Positions 15,213 to 24,460 of a stretch of 34,765 bases of DNA are shown one piece after another; the stretch's first letter is position 1; each line of letters opens with the position of its first letter. The DNA comes from Halomonas llamarensis (GTDB lineage: Bacteria > Pseudomonadota > Gammaproteobacteria > Pseudomonadales > Halomonadaceae). The position numbers were made by a program, and so were the translations under genes. The stretch lies in the NCBI RefSeq assembly GCF_023555005.1, contig NZ_JAMJPJ010000035.1, forward strand, positions 1-34,765, read 5' to 3'. A model generated the notes under the pieces. It was not told the origin of the DNA. It saw only the letters and a list, made by a program, of their open reading frames with translations, and searched no databases.

Positions 15213-17097
15213 TGTTAGCACCTGGGAGCTGTTGGTTGTTTGCCTGATCACATTGATCGTCGTCGGCCCGCATCGTTTACCAAGGGTCATCTACACCCTG
15301 GGCCTATGGGCTAGCAAATTGCGGACTAGTTGTCTTGACTTTAATCGACAGATCCAGCGCGCAGCCCTGGCTGAGGAAGTCCAGCAAATTCGCCAGAGCC
15401 TGGAGCAGGCAAGAAGCAATACCGAGCTCAGCCTGCTAGATACGGTAGATATCAACAGGGACTACAGGCAGCCGCGGGCTGTTGCAACGTCAGCACTGGG
15501 TGATGCCCCTGTCCGCAATGGAGTCGAAATGAATCAGCAACCCTTCAGCAATGGATCAACCTGTCGGACACCAATTCTGACGCGCGTCGCTGCGGGAAGG
15601 GCCGCAGTGAACGGGGTTACTTACCAGTCTGACGGGGTTGTGGCGCTGATCAGTGACCGCGCATCGACGCTGCTGACACTCGCCAGTGATTTTACCCAAG
15701 GGCGCATCGTTGCCATGGCGCCGGGGCTGGCGGCCAGCCAGACTCCCGAGAGCTGGACGGTGGTCGACGCCGCGCCGCTACGCATCGAGGGCTGGCTGGG
15801 CGATTTTCGTATCGAATCGACGATGACAGAAACCAATGCCTCTCACTCGCTGACCGCCGACATCATCATTGATCTCTCGACGCATCCGCTACTCGCACGC
15901 TCGGTTCATCCACCGGGCTACCTGCATACCGATGCGTCGGTCATGCCGTCGGATCTCGCCGCTCATGCAAGCGAGCTGGTGGGTACTTTTGAGAAACCCC
16001 GCTACTTCGCCTACACAGCGGAAATCTGTGCCCACGAGATCGCCGGGCAGACGGGCTGCACGCGCTGTCTTGATGTCTGTGGCGCTGACGCTATCCGCTC
16101 CGAAGGTGCCCTGATTCGTGTCGAACCCCACCTCTGTCAGGGCTGCAGCGCCTGTACGCTGGCCTGCCCAACGGGGGCCCTGAGTGTCGCCCAGCCTCGT
16201 CGGCTAGAGCTACTGGAGCGCATGAACAGCGTCATTGATGCGCGCGAACACCCCCCATCAACACTCCACGTCGTGGCAGGAGGTGTCCGTCCCGGTTGCG
16301 ACGTCAGTGAGTCACTCGGCTTGCATGCCGTCCTGGAGGTTCCGGTGATCGCTGCCTTTGGCGAGGAACTCTGGCTGGCTGCGCTAGCCCGTGGCGTCAA
16401 TCGCGTGGTGCTGTCGCCCGAAGCCGGGCTGCCCGGTGACACTCGTCAACTGCTGGATAAGCGCCTGGCCGAGATCGCCTGCATCACCGAGGCCATGGGG
16501 TTGGGCCAAGACGCTATCAGCAACAGCAGCGATCGGCATCAACATGAACCCGAGCCTGGCATCGCCATGTTCCATAACGTGTTCAACGAGCCTCTTGTCC
16601 TCTCTCAGGATTCACGCAAGCGTGAGCTGCTCAATGCCGCCCTGCGCCGTTGGCAGGAAGCCCTGACGCCTGGCGACCGGCAGCCCCTTGAATTGCCGGT
16701 CGGATCGCCGATCGGAGGGATTTCAGTCGATCTTCAAGCTTGCGTTATGTGCTCGGTATGCGCTCATTCCTGTCCGACGGCTTCGATTCGCTATGGTGAG
16801 AACGAGCATACCGCCCGGCTGGAACTCGCCGAGGCCAACTGTATCCAGTGCGGTCTCTGCGAACGTCTCTGCCCGGAAGATGCCATCACCCTGCAACCTC
16901 GACTGGCCAGCGCGGCACAACGCTATCGCTGGCAGCCTCTCAATGAAGTAGCGCTTGCCACCTGCGACGCCTGCGGCAGCTCGCACATGCCCGTGACGCT
17001 ACTGGACTCGATGATCGCAAAGCTCGCCTCGACGACCGGCGCTGCGGATATCGAACGACAATTTCGCCGCTGTCCCGCCTGTCGGCACGGACAATGA
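15205..17097 (+). CDS. TatB-like / multi-[4Fe-4S] ferredoxin fusion protein
   Basis: From ATG 15205 the protein has 630 residues. Residues 1-70 are TatB-like: one membrane helix, then VGPHRLPRVIYTLGLWASKL and an amphipathic helix with RAALAEEVQQIRQSLEQAR. A linker and a folded region follow. The first ferredoxin block is at about 275-325 (CTRCLDVCGADAI, CQGCSACTLACPTGAL) and the second at about 513-560 (CVMCSVCAHSCPTASI, CIQCGLCERLCPEDAI). The C-terminus has two more CxxC pairs (CDACGSS, CPACRHG). It opens the arr operon, 51 bases before arrC. I infer electron transfer or Tat-linked maturation of ArrA. The in-frame TTG at 15154 is an alternative start. Confidence 0.75.
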   Translation: MFDVSTWELLVVCLITLIVVGPHRLPRVIYTLGLWASKLRTSCLDFNRQIQRAALAEEVQQIRQSLEQARSNTELSLLDTVDINRDYRQPRAVATSALGDAPVRNGVEMNQQPFSNGSTCRTPILTRVAAGRAAVNGVTYQSDGVVALISDRASTLLTLASDFTQGRIVAMAPGLAASQTPESWTVVDAAPLRIEGWLGDFRIESTMTETNASHSLTADIIIDLSTHPLLARSVHPPGYLHTDASVMPSDLAAHASELVGTFEKPRYFAYTAEICAHEIAGQTGCTRCLDVCGADAIRSEGALIRVEPHLCQGCSACTLACPTGALSVAQPRRLELLERMNSVIDAREHPPSTLHVVAGGVRPGCDVSESLGLHAVLEVPVIAAFGEELWLAALARGVNRVVLSPEAGLPGDTRQLLDKRLAEIACITEAMGLGQDAISNSSDRHQHEPEPGIAMFHNVFNEPLVLSQDSRKRELLNAALRRWQEALTPGDRQPLELPVGSPIGGISVDLQACVMCSVCAHSCPTASIRYGENEHTARLELAEANCIQCGLCERLCPEDAITLQPRLASAAQRYRWQPLNEVALATCDACGSSHMPVTLLDSMIAKLASTTGAADIERQFRRCPACRHGQ

Positions 17098-17148
17098 CCG
17101 TGGGTAGCAGCAGACAAAACAACCCTCACCATCACAAAGAGGTCGATC

Positions 17149-18108
17149 ATGGATACGTCACCCTTCTATGAGATACAGCCCGGCATTATCTGGGACTCGC
17201 GGGTTGCCTGGGATCTGTCCCTGGGCGGCCTCGGCGTTGGCGCATTTCTGCTCGCCTTCCTGCTCTGGTGCCTGGCGGATCGTCGCTATCGGCCCCTGGC
17301 CCAGACAGCCGCGGTGATCGCTCCGGTAGCGGTGGCCATCGGCCTAACCCTGCTGTTTTCGAAACTCGGCTTTAAGCTCCACGTCTATCAGATGGGGCTT
17401 AATTTCGCTCCGACCTCAATCATGTGGTGGGGCGCTTTGCTGCAGGGCGCCTTCGTGGGCTTGAGCGCTATCTTTGCCTTTCGTCTGCTGTTCCCCAACG
17501 TCTCCCTGTTCGACTGGCTGAGTGCACGAGTGGTGGGCTGGGTCGCGGTTCCTTTGGCCGTGCTTACCGGCCTCTATCACGGTGTGTTGCTGGCGGTGAT
17601 CTCCTCGCACCCGCTGTGGGCCACGGGCCAGATGGTCATCGCCTCTGTGCTGCTCTTCATGGTCACTGGGAGCGCCGGTGCTCTGCTGATTCACATGATT
17701 CGCACGGCCATTCTGGGAGCCCATCCGGAGGAGGGTTCTCTTAAAGCGTATTGGGTTGGGTTGCGCCCGCTGGTGCTGGTCATGCTGGTGTCAACGGCTC
17801 TGTTGCTGGTCACCTTGCTGGCTTGGTGGATAGATCTTCGCTTCGGCCCAACACGCGACCAGGAGGTGATAGCCGCCGTGCTGGCGACCTATGGCAGCCT
17901 CATCATCCTGGCTATCACTGCACTGTTCGGAGCCCTGGCCCTGTGCCTCGTCGCCTTGCTGGCGAGCCAACGGGGCCGTTCCTTGCCGGCCTTTGCCACT
18001 GCCATCCTGTGCGTGCTGATGCTGGGAGGCGGCTTCGCCATCCGTTACATAGCAGTACTGGGTGGGCAGTTGAGTCCCTCGATCTCGACGCTGGCTACTT
18101 TATCCTGA
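17149..18108 (+). CDS. arrC: NrfD/PsrC-family membrane quinol dehydrogenase subunit (ArrC-like)
   Basis: This 319-residue polytopic membrane protein has about eight to nine helices. It belongs to the NrfD/PsrC family, shown by the start YEIQPGIIWDSRVAWDLSLGG and the SKLGFKLHVYQMGLNFAPTS loop, where quinol-binding residues lie. It would oxidise menaquinol and pass electrons to the iron-sulfur subunit. GAGG lies about 8 bases before the ATG. Its stop is 12 bases before arrA, so the two are co-transcribed. The order arrC-arrA-arrB-arrD is known in some arsenate respirers. Confidence 0.82.
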   Translation: MDTSPFYEIQPGIIWDSRVAWDLSLGGLGVGAFLLAFLLWCLADRRYRPLAQTAAVIAPVAVAIGLTLLFSKLGFKLHVYQMGLNFAPTSIMWWGALLQGAFVGLSAIFAFRLLFPNVSLFDWLSARVVGWVAVPLAVLTGLYHGVLLAVISSHPLWATGQMVIASVLLFMVTGSAGALLIHMIRTAILGAHPEEGSLKAYWVGLRPLVLVMLVSTALLLVTLLAWWIDLRFGPTRDQEVIAAVLATYGSLIILAITALFGALALCLVALLASQRGRSLPAFATAILCVLMLGGGFAIRYIAVLGGQLSPSISTLATLS

Positions 18109-18120
18109 GGAGTTTTTCCC

Positions 18121-20760
18121 ATGACGGATCAGATCCCGACATCCAAACATGATGACGCTTGGCAGATTTCTCGCCGAGGCTTTCTTCAAGGCAGCGCCGG
18201 TACGGTTGCCGCTGCAGCAGCAGGGGGCCCTGCACTGAGTTTCTTCTCGCAGGCCAGCGCCCAGGCACAACCCGTAGAAGCTGCAGGCAAATGGATGCCT
18301 TCTACCTGCCAGGGCTGCACGAGCTGGTGCCCGGTGCAGGTCAAAGTGGTCGACGGCCGCGCTGTTCACCTGCGTGGCAATCCGCTGGCCAAGGCCAACC
18401 ACGGCAAGATCTGTCCACGCCCGCACTTGGCGTTGCAACAAGTCTATGACCCCGACCGGGTGCGTCAGCCGCTGAAGCGCACCAATCCCGAAAAGGGGCG
18501 CGGCAAGGATCCGGGCTTCGTGGCGATTTCCTGGGATGAAGCGATGGACATGCTCGCCGACAAGATCATGGAACTGCGTGATGCCGGGGAGCCCGAGAAG
18601 TTTGCGCTCTTCCGCGGGCGCTATACCTACCTGCGCGATATTCTCTACTCCGCCGTACCGAAGATCATCGGCAGCCCGAATAATATCAGTCACTCGGCCA
18701 TTTGCGCTGAGGCCGAGAAGTTCGGACCCTACTATGTTGAGGGCCAGTGGGACTACCGGGACTATGACCTGGAACACACTCGTTATGTGCTCTGCTGGGG
18801 CGCCGACCCGGTAAGTTCCAACCGGCAGGTGCCGCATGCCATCAATTTCTGGGGCGACATGAGCGACAGTGCCACCGTGGCCGTCGTTGACCCGCGGTTG
18901 TCTGCCACCGCCGCGAAAGCCGATGAATGGTTGCCGGTAATCCCCGGGGAGGATGGCGCCCTGGCGGTGGCCATGGCTCACGTCATCCTTGCTGAAGGCG
19001 TCTGGAACAAGGCCTTCGTCGGAGATTTCATCGATGGCGAAAACCGCTTCGTGCCGGGGCAGGCCGTCGATGAGCCGCCGCCCTCGGTTGCCGATGAGGT
19101 CACAGAGGGAGACATCCAGGCCACCTCGGTACCGATCTTCAACGAGATCCATACCCATGGCGTGGTTCAATGGTGGAATCTTGAGCTCAAGGACCGCACC
19201 CCGGAGTGGGCAGCAGAGCGTACTGGCATTCCTGCAGAACAGATTCGGCGCGTGGCGCTGGGGTTCGCCGCCGCCGGTTCGCGAGCCATCAGTTGGCTTT
19301 CCCCCGGTGCCTCCATGCAAGCACGTGGCGGCTATTCATCCATGGCCACCCATGCCCTCAACGGCCTGGTGGGTTCCATTGATGCCAAAGGGGGCGTGGT
19401 CGCCAAGGTCAAGGATCCTACCGGCGATATACCCGACCTAACGACCTATCAGGACGAGCTGGCTGCAAGCCATAGCAAGTACGACAAGATCGATCAGCGC
19501 GGCACGCTGGCCTTCCCATCACTCAACGGCGGCAAGAGCGGGGGCGGTGTGGTAACCAATGCCGCTGCCGACGGTATGCTCGCCAAGAGCCCTAACGAGA
19601 TTAAGGTGGCCATCGCCTACTGGTCGAATTTCGGCTTCTCCACCTCCGGCTCCTATCGCTGGGAGCAGGCGTTGTCGGAGCTTCCCTTCTTCGTGCACCT
19701 CACTACCAATGTCTCGGAAATGTCGATGTTTGCGGACCTAGTGCTGCCCGCGGCCCACCAGTTGTTCGAGAAGTGGGGCTTCGTCAAGAACAAGCAGAAT
19801 TTGCACAGCTATGTCTCGTTGAATCAGCGGGTGATTGAGCCACTTTGGGACGTCAAGCAAGACGAAACGGAAGTGCCCTTCATGCTAGCGGAGAAACTGG
19901 CCGAGCGGGGCTTCGATAACCTTTATCGCTACTACACCGAGGCTTTCGCCGATCCAGAAACCGGCGCGGCGCCGACCAATGGCGAGGAATTCACCGAATC
20001 CGCCCTGAAGATGTTGACTCGCGGCTGCTGGGACAGCACCCACCCGGACTATGGCCGGTATGGCGACCGCCTCGAGGGCTGGGAAGACTTCAAGGAGAAG
20101 GGGGTATGGAACTCCCATCGCTACGAATATGGTCAGCGTATCGATAAATTCGCCACCCAGACAGGCAAGGTCGAGTTCTATAGCGAAACACTCAAGGCCG
20201 CTCTGCAGGGGCATGCCAACCGCCATGACACCACAATAGACAAAGTGCTCGATGCCACCAACTATGTCGGTCGCGGAGAGCTCGCCTTCGTTCCCCACTT
20301 CGAACCCGCCCTTCGCCATGGTGATGAGGCCGAATACCCCTTCATCTTCTTCGAACACCGTTCTCGCCTGAACCGCGAAGGGCGTTCGGCCAACTGTACC
20401 TGGTACCAGGCGCATAAGAACGTCGACCCGGGTGACGAGAACTGGAGTGACGTACTCAAGATGAACCCGGTCGATGCAGACGCCCTGGGGCTAAACAACG
20501 GTGATAGGGTCAAAGTCACCTCGACGATGGGATCGATCACCGTTCAGTTGAAGCGTTGGGAAGGGCTCAGGCCGGGCACGGTGGCTAAATGCTATGGCCA
20601 GGGCCACTGGGCCTATGGCCGGGTCGCCGCCGCCAACTTCGCCGAGCATGTGCCGCTTGGCGGCAATAACAACGAAATTCTGTACCCTGAATTCGAGCGC
20701 CTCAGCGGCTCGACCGCCCGCCACGGTGGCCAATCACGCGTCAAGGTCGAGCGGGTCTAA
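18121..20760 (+). CDS. arrA: Respiratory arsenate reductase catalytic subunit (ArrA-type molybdoenzyme)
   Basis: This 879-residue DMSO-reductase-family enzyme has a Tat signal (ISRRGFLQGS, residues 16-25). Cys63, Cys66, Cys70 and Cys98 bind a [4Fe-4S] cluster. Cys195 sits at the expected molybdenum-ligand position. From memory, arsenate-site residues of Shewanella ANA-3 ArrA are R165, Y166, H189, K198 and Y210. Here R167, Y168, H191, K200 and Y212 have identical spacing. The segments EGVWNKAFVGDF and WWNLELKDRTPEW match regions used for arrA detection primers. RGRYTY, rather than the GRGWG reported for ArxA, favours arsenate reduction over arsenite oxidation. Periplasmic; partners are ArrB and ArrC. 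Confidence 0.85.
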   Translation: MTDQIPTSKHDDAWQISRRGFLQGSAGTVAAAAAGGPALSFFSQASAQAQPVEAAGKWMPSTCQGCTSWCPVQVKVVDGRAVHLRGNPLAKANHGKICPRPHLALQQVYDPDRVRQPLKRTNPEKGRGKDPGFVAISWDEAMDMLADKIMELRDAGEPEKFALFRGRYTYLRDILYSAVPKIIGSPNNISHSAICAEAEKFGPYYVEGQWDYRDYDLEHTRYVLCWGADPVSSNRQVPHAINFWGDMSDSATVAVVDPRLSATAAKADEWLPVIPGEDGALAVAMAHVILAEGVWNKAFVGDFIDGENRFVPGQAVDEPPPSVADEVTEGDIQATSVPIFNEIHTHGVVQWWNLELKDRTPEWAAERTGIPAEQIRRVALGFAAAGSRAISWLSPGASMQARGGYSSMATHALNGLVGSIDAKGGVVAKVKDPTGDIPDLTTYQDELAASHSKYDKIDQRGTLAFPSLNGGKSGGGVVTNAAADGMLAKSPNEIKVAIAYWSNFGFSTSGSYRWEQALSELPFFVHLTTNVSEMSMFADLVLPAAHQLFEKWGFVKNKQNLHSYVSLNQRVIEPLWDVKQDETEVPFMLAEKLAERGFDNLYRYYTEAFADPETGAAPTNGEEFTESALKMLTRGCWDSTHPDYGRYGDRLEGWEDFKEKGVWNSHRYEYGQRIDKFATQTGKVEFYSETLKAALQGHANRHDTTIDKVLDATNYVGRGELAFVPHFEPALRHGDEAEYPFIFFEHRSRLNREGRSANCTWYQAHKNVDPGDENWSDVLKMNPVDADALGLNNGDRVKVTSTMGSITVQLKRWEGLRPGTVAKCYGQGHWAYGRVAAANFAEHVPLGGNNNEILYPEFERLSGSTARHGGQSRVKVERV

Positions 20761-20783
20761 CCCCTGGCAATGGAGGCTAGTAT

Positions 20784-21485
20784 ATGAGTGACAAGCGTTA
20801 TGCCATGGTGATCGACCTGCATCGCTGCGTTGGCTGTGCGGCTTGCGACATCGCCTGCAAGAGTGAGAACAACGTGCCGGTGGAGTTCCATTGGTCGAAT
20901 CACATCATCGAGACCACAGGTACCTTCCCGGATACCCGTTACAACTATATCCCGACCCTCTGTAACCACTGTGAAAATGCGCCCTGTGTCACTAACTGCC
21001 CGACCACGGCGATGCACAAGAGTGAGGATGGGCTGACCCTGCATGACACCGACAAGTGTATCGGCTGCCGCCTGTGTCAACTGTCCTGTCCCTATGGTGT
21101 TATCTGGTTCAACAAGGAAGATCCCCACCAGAACTTTATGCGCGACAGCGAGCCAGCCATACCGGGGGGAACCTCGACCGGCCAGGAGGTCGCCCAGGCG
21201 GCTGATGCACCGATTCCTTACTACAACCCGGCAAGGGCCACGACCTATCAGGGTATTCGTGATCGCGGCATGGTCGAAAAGTGCACCTTCTGCGACCACC
21301 GTCTTGCAGTGGGTGAGGATCCCGCCTGTGTGGTCGCCTGCCCCGCAGATGCCCGTATCTTTGGTGACCTGAACGACCTGGAGAGCCCGCCCAGCAAGGC
21401 ACTGGCCAAGTACACCCCACGGGTGCTCCAGCGGGACCAGGGAACCAAGCCGCACGTCTTCTATATCCGCGACTTCAATAAATGA
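20784..21485 (+). CDS. arrB: Iron-sulfur electron-transfer subunit (ArrB-like)
   Basis: This 233-residue protein has four ferredoxin-type cysteine clusters: CVGCAACDIACKSEN (about 15-29), CNHCENAPCVTNCPTTA (about 60-76), CIGCRLCQLSCPYGV (about 93-107) and CTFCDHRLAVGEDPACVVAC (about 169-188). This is the DmsB/PsrB/ArrB pattern that wires a membrane quinol oxidase to the molybdoenzyme. GGAGG lies upstream of the ATG. It has no signal peptide, so it presumably crosses the membrane with ArrA through the Tat system. Confidence 0.88.
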   Translation: MSDKRYAMVIDLHRCVGCAACDIACKSENNVPVEFHWSNHIIETTGTFPDTRYNYIPTLCNHCENAPCVTNCPTTAMHKSEDGLTLHDTDKCIGCRLCQLSCPYGVIWFNKEDPHQNFMRDSEPAIPGGTSTGQEVAQAADAPIPYYNPARATTYQGIRDRGMVEKCTFCDHRLAVGEDPACVVACPADARIFGDLNDLESPPSKALAKYTPRVLQRDQGTKPHVFYIRDFNK

Positions 21486-21528
21486 CGTCGACACTCTTGT
21501 CGTTTCCATCATAACAAGGGGACCACCG

Positions 21529-22155
21529 ATGCCTGGCAATGCCGAATATCGGGCGAACGCCTTCCTGGTGCTCTCCCGTGCCTATGATCTCCCCGCTACC
21601 TGGCCCGAGGAGATGGGGCAACTGTTGAGAAAAGGCTTCGTCCCCTGGCAGGAAAACCTGGCCGGGTTGGCCGAGGCTGTTGCCGCCCAGGCTGAATGCC
21701 TCGACAGACGACCCCGGATCGCCCAGGCGCATTCGAAGCTGTTTATTGACCCGTTTCAAATACTGACCCCACCTTGGGCGGCCTATTATCTGGATCCGCA
21801 GAAGCAACTGCTCGGACGAGTCAGCCAGTACGCTGCCAAGGCCTATGCTGAGGCGGGCCTGGGACGGGGGAAACGGCAAACTGAGCCGCCTGACCACGTT
21901 GCTCATGAACTCGAGTTTATGTATTACCTGGCGTTCTACGAGGCCCAAGGCGATGATCCTGTCTGGCGGGTACGCAGTATCCGGTTCTGGAATGAGCACT
22001 TGGGACGATGGCTTCCCCGCCTGGCCGACTCCGTTGCTGAGAATGCCCAGGAAGACTACTACGCTCGCCTGGCGGAGCTGACCCTTGCCTTCAGCCGGGT
22101 CATCTATGCGGAACTCGATCCCCAGACGCTTAACGATAACATGGCAACGAATTGA
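21529..22155 (+). CDS. arrD: TorD/DmsD-family molybdoenzyme chaperone (ArrD-like)
   Basis: This 208-residue all-helical cytoplasmic protein has the TorD family signature PPDHVAHELEFMYYLAFYEA (about 118-137) and a YRANAFLVLSRAYD start. Such chaperones bind the Tat signal and help insert the molybdenum cofactor before export; here the client would be ArrA. AAGGGG lies about 8 bases before the ATG. Its stop touches the next gene, the menF fragment, arguing for one transcript. Confidence 0.85.
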   Translation: MPGNAEYRANAFLVLSRAYDLPATWPEEMGQLLRKGFVPWQENLAGLAEAVAAQAECLDRRPRIAQAHSKLFIDPFQILTPPWAAYYLDPQKQLLGRVSQYAAKAYAEAGLGRGKRQTEPPDHVAHELEFMYYLAFYEAQGDDPVWRVRSIRFWNEHLGRWLPRLADSVAENAQEDYYARLAELTLAFSRVIYAELDPQTLNDNMATN

Positions 22156-22157
22156 GC

Positions 22158-23120
22158 ATGACAAATGTGCAGCCTCTGCCGAAAAAGGTCGACTCACGCT
22201 GGCCTAACAGGCGAACTATGCACTCTAATTATGCACTTAACCCTATTGAAGCTCTCAGATATCAGCTTGGTACGCTTTGCGATACCGCTCAAACAGGGTT
22301 TATCCGTCTAACTGCCCCCTGTCAGGTGGATAACCTAATGGGGTGGCTAAACGTGCAAAGCGTGTACCCTCGCCTCTACTGGCATGCGCGTGATGCGGGC
22401 GCGGTTGAGTATGCAACGCTGGGGGCTGTTAACGCCTTTGATTCACTAGCGGTACTGGATGCTGACATTGCTGCGCTGGCAGGTGTCGGCGGCCAGCAGC
22501 CCGACTATTTTGGCGGTATGGCTTTCGACCCGGGCGCGCCAGGGTGGGAGAACTTTCCCGCCTGCCACTTTGTGCTACCGCGCATCGAGCTTAAACGTCA
22601 TCCCGGCGGCTCAACGCTATCACTTAATCTACGTTTCGATGATCGCTGCCCTAGTACCGAAATCGCCCAGGCCCATGCCTGTTTAGACGCCTTGGTAGAG
22701 GAGCAGCCGCTGCCTCGCCTGCAGCCCCTTGTTTACCAGCGTGAAGACCTTCCCAGCCAAAAAGAGTGGGCGGCGTGGGTGGCGCAGGCGACGAACCCTG
22801 ACTATCTTATGCATACGCCCAAGGTGGTGCTTTCCCGTGAAACATGTCTTGAAACACCAGAAACCCCCAACTCGTGGGCACTGCTGTCACGCTGGCAGGC
22901 GGGAGCCGCGGACTGTTTTCATTTTTGTTTTCAGTTTACCCCCTATGAGGCGTTTATTGGCTGCCCGCCGGAGCAGTTATATAAGCGTGAAGGACGGCAT
23001 TTAACCACCGAGGCCCTGGCGGGCACCACGCGCCGTTGGAGTGGTCAACCAGTTTGTGACACCTCAGTTAAGACGCTTTCTTTAGTTCTACCATTGCTGA
23101 TTCGTAATCATTGGGGCTAG
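22158..23120 (+). pseudogene. menF: Isochorismate synthase, 3' end lost to an IS3 remnant
   Basis: The frame encodes the N-terminal two thirds of a chorismate-utilising enzyme of the MenF type: PRLYWHARDAGAVEYATLGAV early, then FQFTPYEAFIGCPPEQLYKR and TEALAGTTRR. The family sequence stops at the Arg-Arg (23036) and the next 28 codons read into an IS3 end. The C-terminal catalytic residues of isochorismate synthase are therefore missing. The start could be ATG 22158, immediately after arrD, or ATG 22218. It probably once supplied menaquinone precursor alongside menA; it is likely inactive now. Confidence 0.8.
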
Positions 23121-23283
23121 TGTAATCTAGATATGAGTGTAGCCGCCGACTGTTATAGAACATCGCAATATAGTCCAAGGTGTCTCGTTGCGCCTCGGCG
23201 CGGGTTTGGTAATGTTTCCATTGGACTCGCTCTTTTTTAAGACTGGCAAAAAAGCTTTCCGCCACTGCGTTGTCCCAGCAATG
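23068..23283 (-). pseudogene. IS3-family transposase C-terminal remnant
   Basis: On the minus strand CWDNAVAESFFASLKKERVQ followed by YIAMFYNSRRLHSYLDYTSP is the end of an IS3 OrfB integrase-type transposase (DDE glutamate in the AESFFASLK region). The IS end is at about 23037, inside menF. The rest of the element is gone, and the break near 23281 joins the next truncated gene. It is inactive. Confidence 0.85.
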
Positions 23284-24234
23284 GAGGTGTGCACCGTTAG
23301 CGATTTGTTGCTAATGACCAACCGTGTTGCGCAGTACAGCACGAACCAAGATGAGCCTCCGTTCAAGGTGGAGGTGATTAGCGTACGAGGGCGGCGGATT
23401 AAAGCGGCCGGATGCATTGAGTTAGATACGACTCTCGCGACGTGCAAGATCGATCTTCTTATTGTACCGGGAATTGATTTTGCGCAACTTGAGGTAGGGC
23501 GGGACGATCTCAACGCATTCGGTCAGGAGATCCGCTTTATCTGGAGGTGCTTTTCAAGCGGAGTGTCGGTTGCTTCTATCTGCGCGGGGGCCTTCCTGCT
23601 TGCAGAAGCAGGCCTGCTGGACGGTCGGCGTGCAACGACGGCGTGGCTATTTGCGCCCCAACTGGCGCGCCTCTATCCCACCGTCCAGGTAGAGCCTGAT
23701 GCCCTGTTGGTAGAAGACGGGGGAGTGACCACGGCTGGCGCATTTAGTGCCGCGGCCGATCTGGCGCTGCACCTGGTTCGCATACACGCTAGCCCAAATT
23801 TGGCCCAGCAGGTGAGTGGGTTAGCTTTGATACCGCCATCACGTAAAAGCCAAGCGCCGTACATCGAACCACAGCTGTTGCGAAGCAATGAAGAACGGTT
23901 TTCCGCCCAGGTTGAGCGTTGGCTGCTTCAGCGATATACCGAACCCTACGATCTACAGCGCTTGGCGGACGCCTTCCATGTCAGTAAGCGCACACTGCTA
24001 CGCCGCTTCCGCCATGAGAGTGGCACCACACCGCTACTCTGCTTGCAGCGTCACCGAGTACATATGGCAAAGAGCTTACTGCGGTCGACATCCTTGATGG
24101 TGGCGCAGATTACCGAGCGCGTTGGCTATCGGGATGTGGCAACCTTCTGCGCTCTTTTCAACCGCTTGGTGCAGCTATCACCGAGAGAATATCGTCGACA
24201 GTTTTCTCCAGTACGCATCAACACTCTTCGCTAA
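23281..24234 (+). pseudogene. GlxA-family (DJ-1/PfpI plus AraC) regulator, N-terminus lost
   Basis: About 318 codons encode most of a GlxA-type regulator. The DJ-1/PfpI-like domain has SVASICAGAFLLAEAGLLDG with its nucleophile-elbow Cys. The C-terminal AraC double helix-turn-helix has DLQRLADAFHVSKRTLLRRF and ITERVGYRDVATFCALFNRL. The first 15-20 family residues are replaced by the IS3 remnant. An open frame runs from 23188 in the remnant, and an in-frame ATG at 23281 exists, so a shortened protein could be made. The two scaffold domains are otherwise complete. Confidence 0.75.
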
Positions 24235-24460
24235 CGACGGGTGACTTCATCCCCGAGGAAAGCGCGAGAAAGTCCGCTAGCTGTTTGGTGGCACGCTTTT
24301 GTGATGCCTGAACCATCACGAGTTCCACCATCGGCAGTGACGGAAACCCTTCTTTGTTGCCAAGAATAATGTGGTCTTCAGCGAGCGCACTGGCGGGAAG
24401 TACACCAATGCCGAGACCTGCCGAAACAGCAGCACGAATATTTTCATAGGAGGCGCTGGT
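24218..24460 (-). pseudogene. LysR-family regulator C-terminal fragment
   Basis: This fragment encodes only the end of a LysR effector domain: AYTSASYENIRAAVSAGLGI, then GVLPASALAEDHIIL and a C-terminal helix. The DNA-binding part is missing; at about 24456 the sequence switches to an IS3 transposase on the other strand. Its 3' end overlaps the end of the GlxA fragment. Confidence 0.7.

Noticed and set aside
18100..19320. 406-codon open frame on the minus strand
   Set aside because: It lies opposite arrA in a GC-rich gene, where long antisense frames arise by codon bias; no domain or ribosome site.
18121..20760. Catalytic subunit as ArxA (arsenite oxidase) or polysulfide reductase
   Set aside because: RGRYTY and the five conserved substrate-site positions fit ArrA better; phylogeny is still needed to be final.
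20757..21539. 260-codon minus-strand frame
   Set aside because: Shadow of arrB; its sequence has no recognisable domain and it exactly covers the real gene.
21475..22197. 240-codon minus-strand frame
   Set aside because: Shadow of arrD, which has a clear TorD signature on the other strand.
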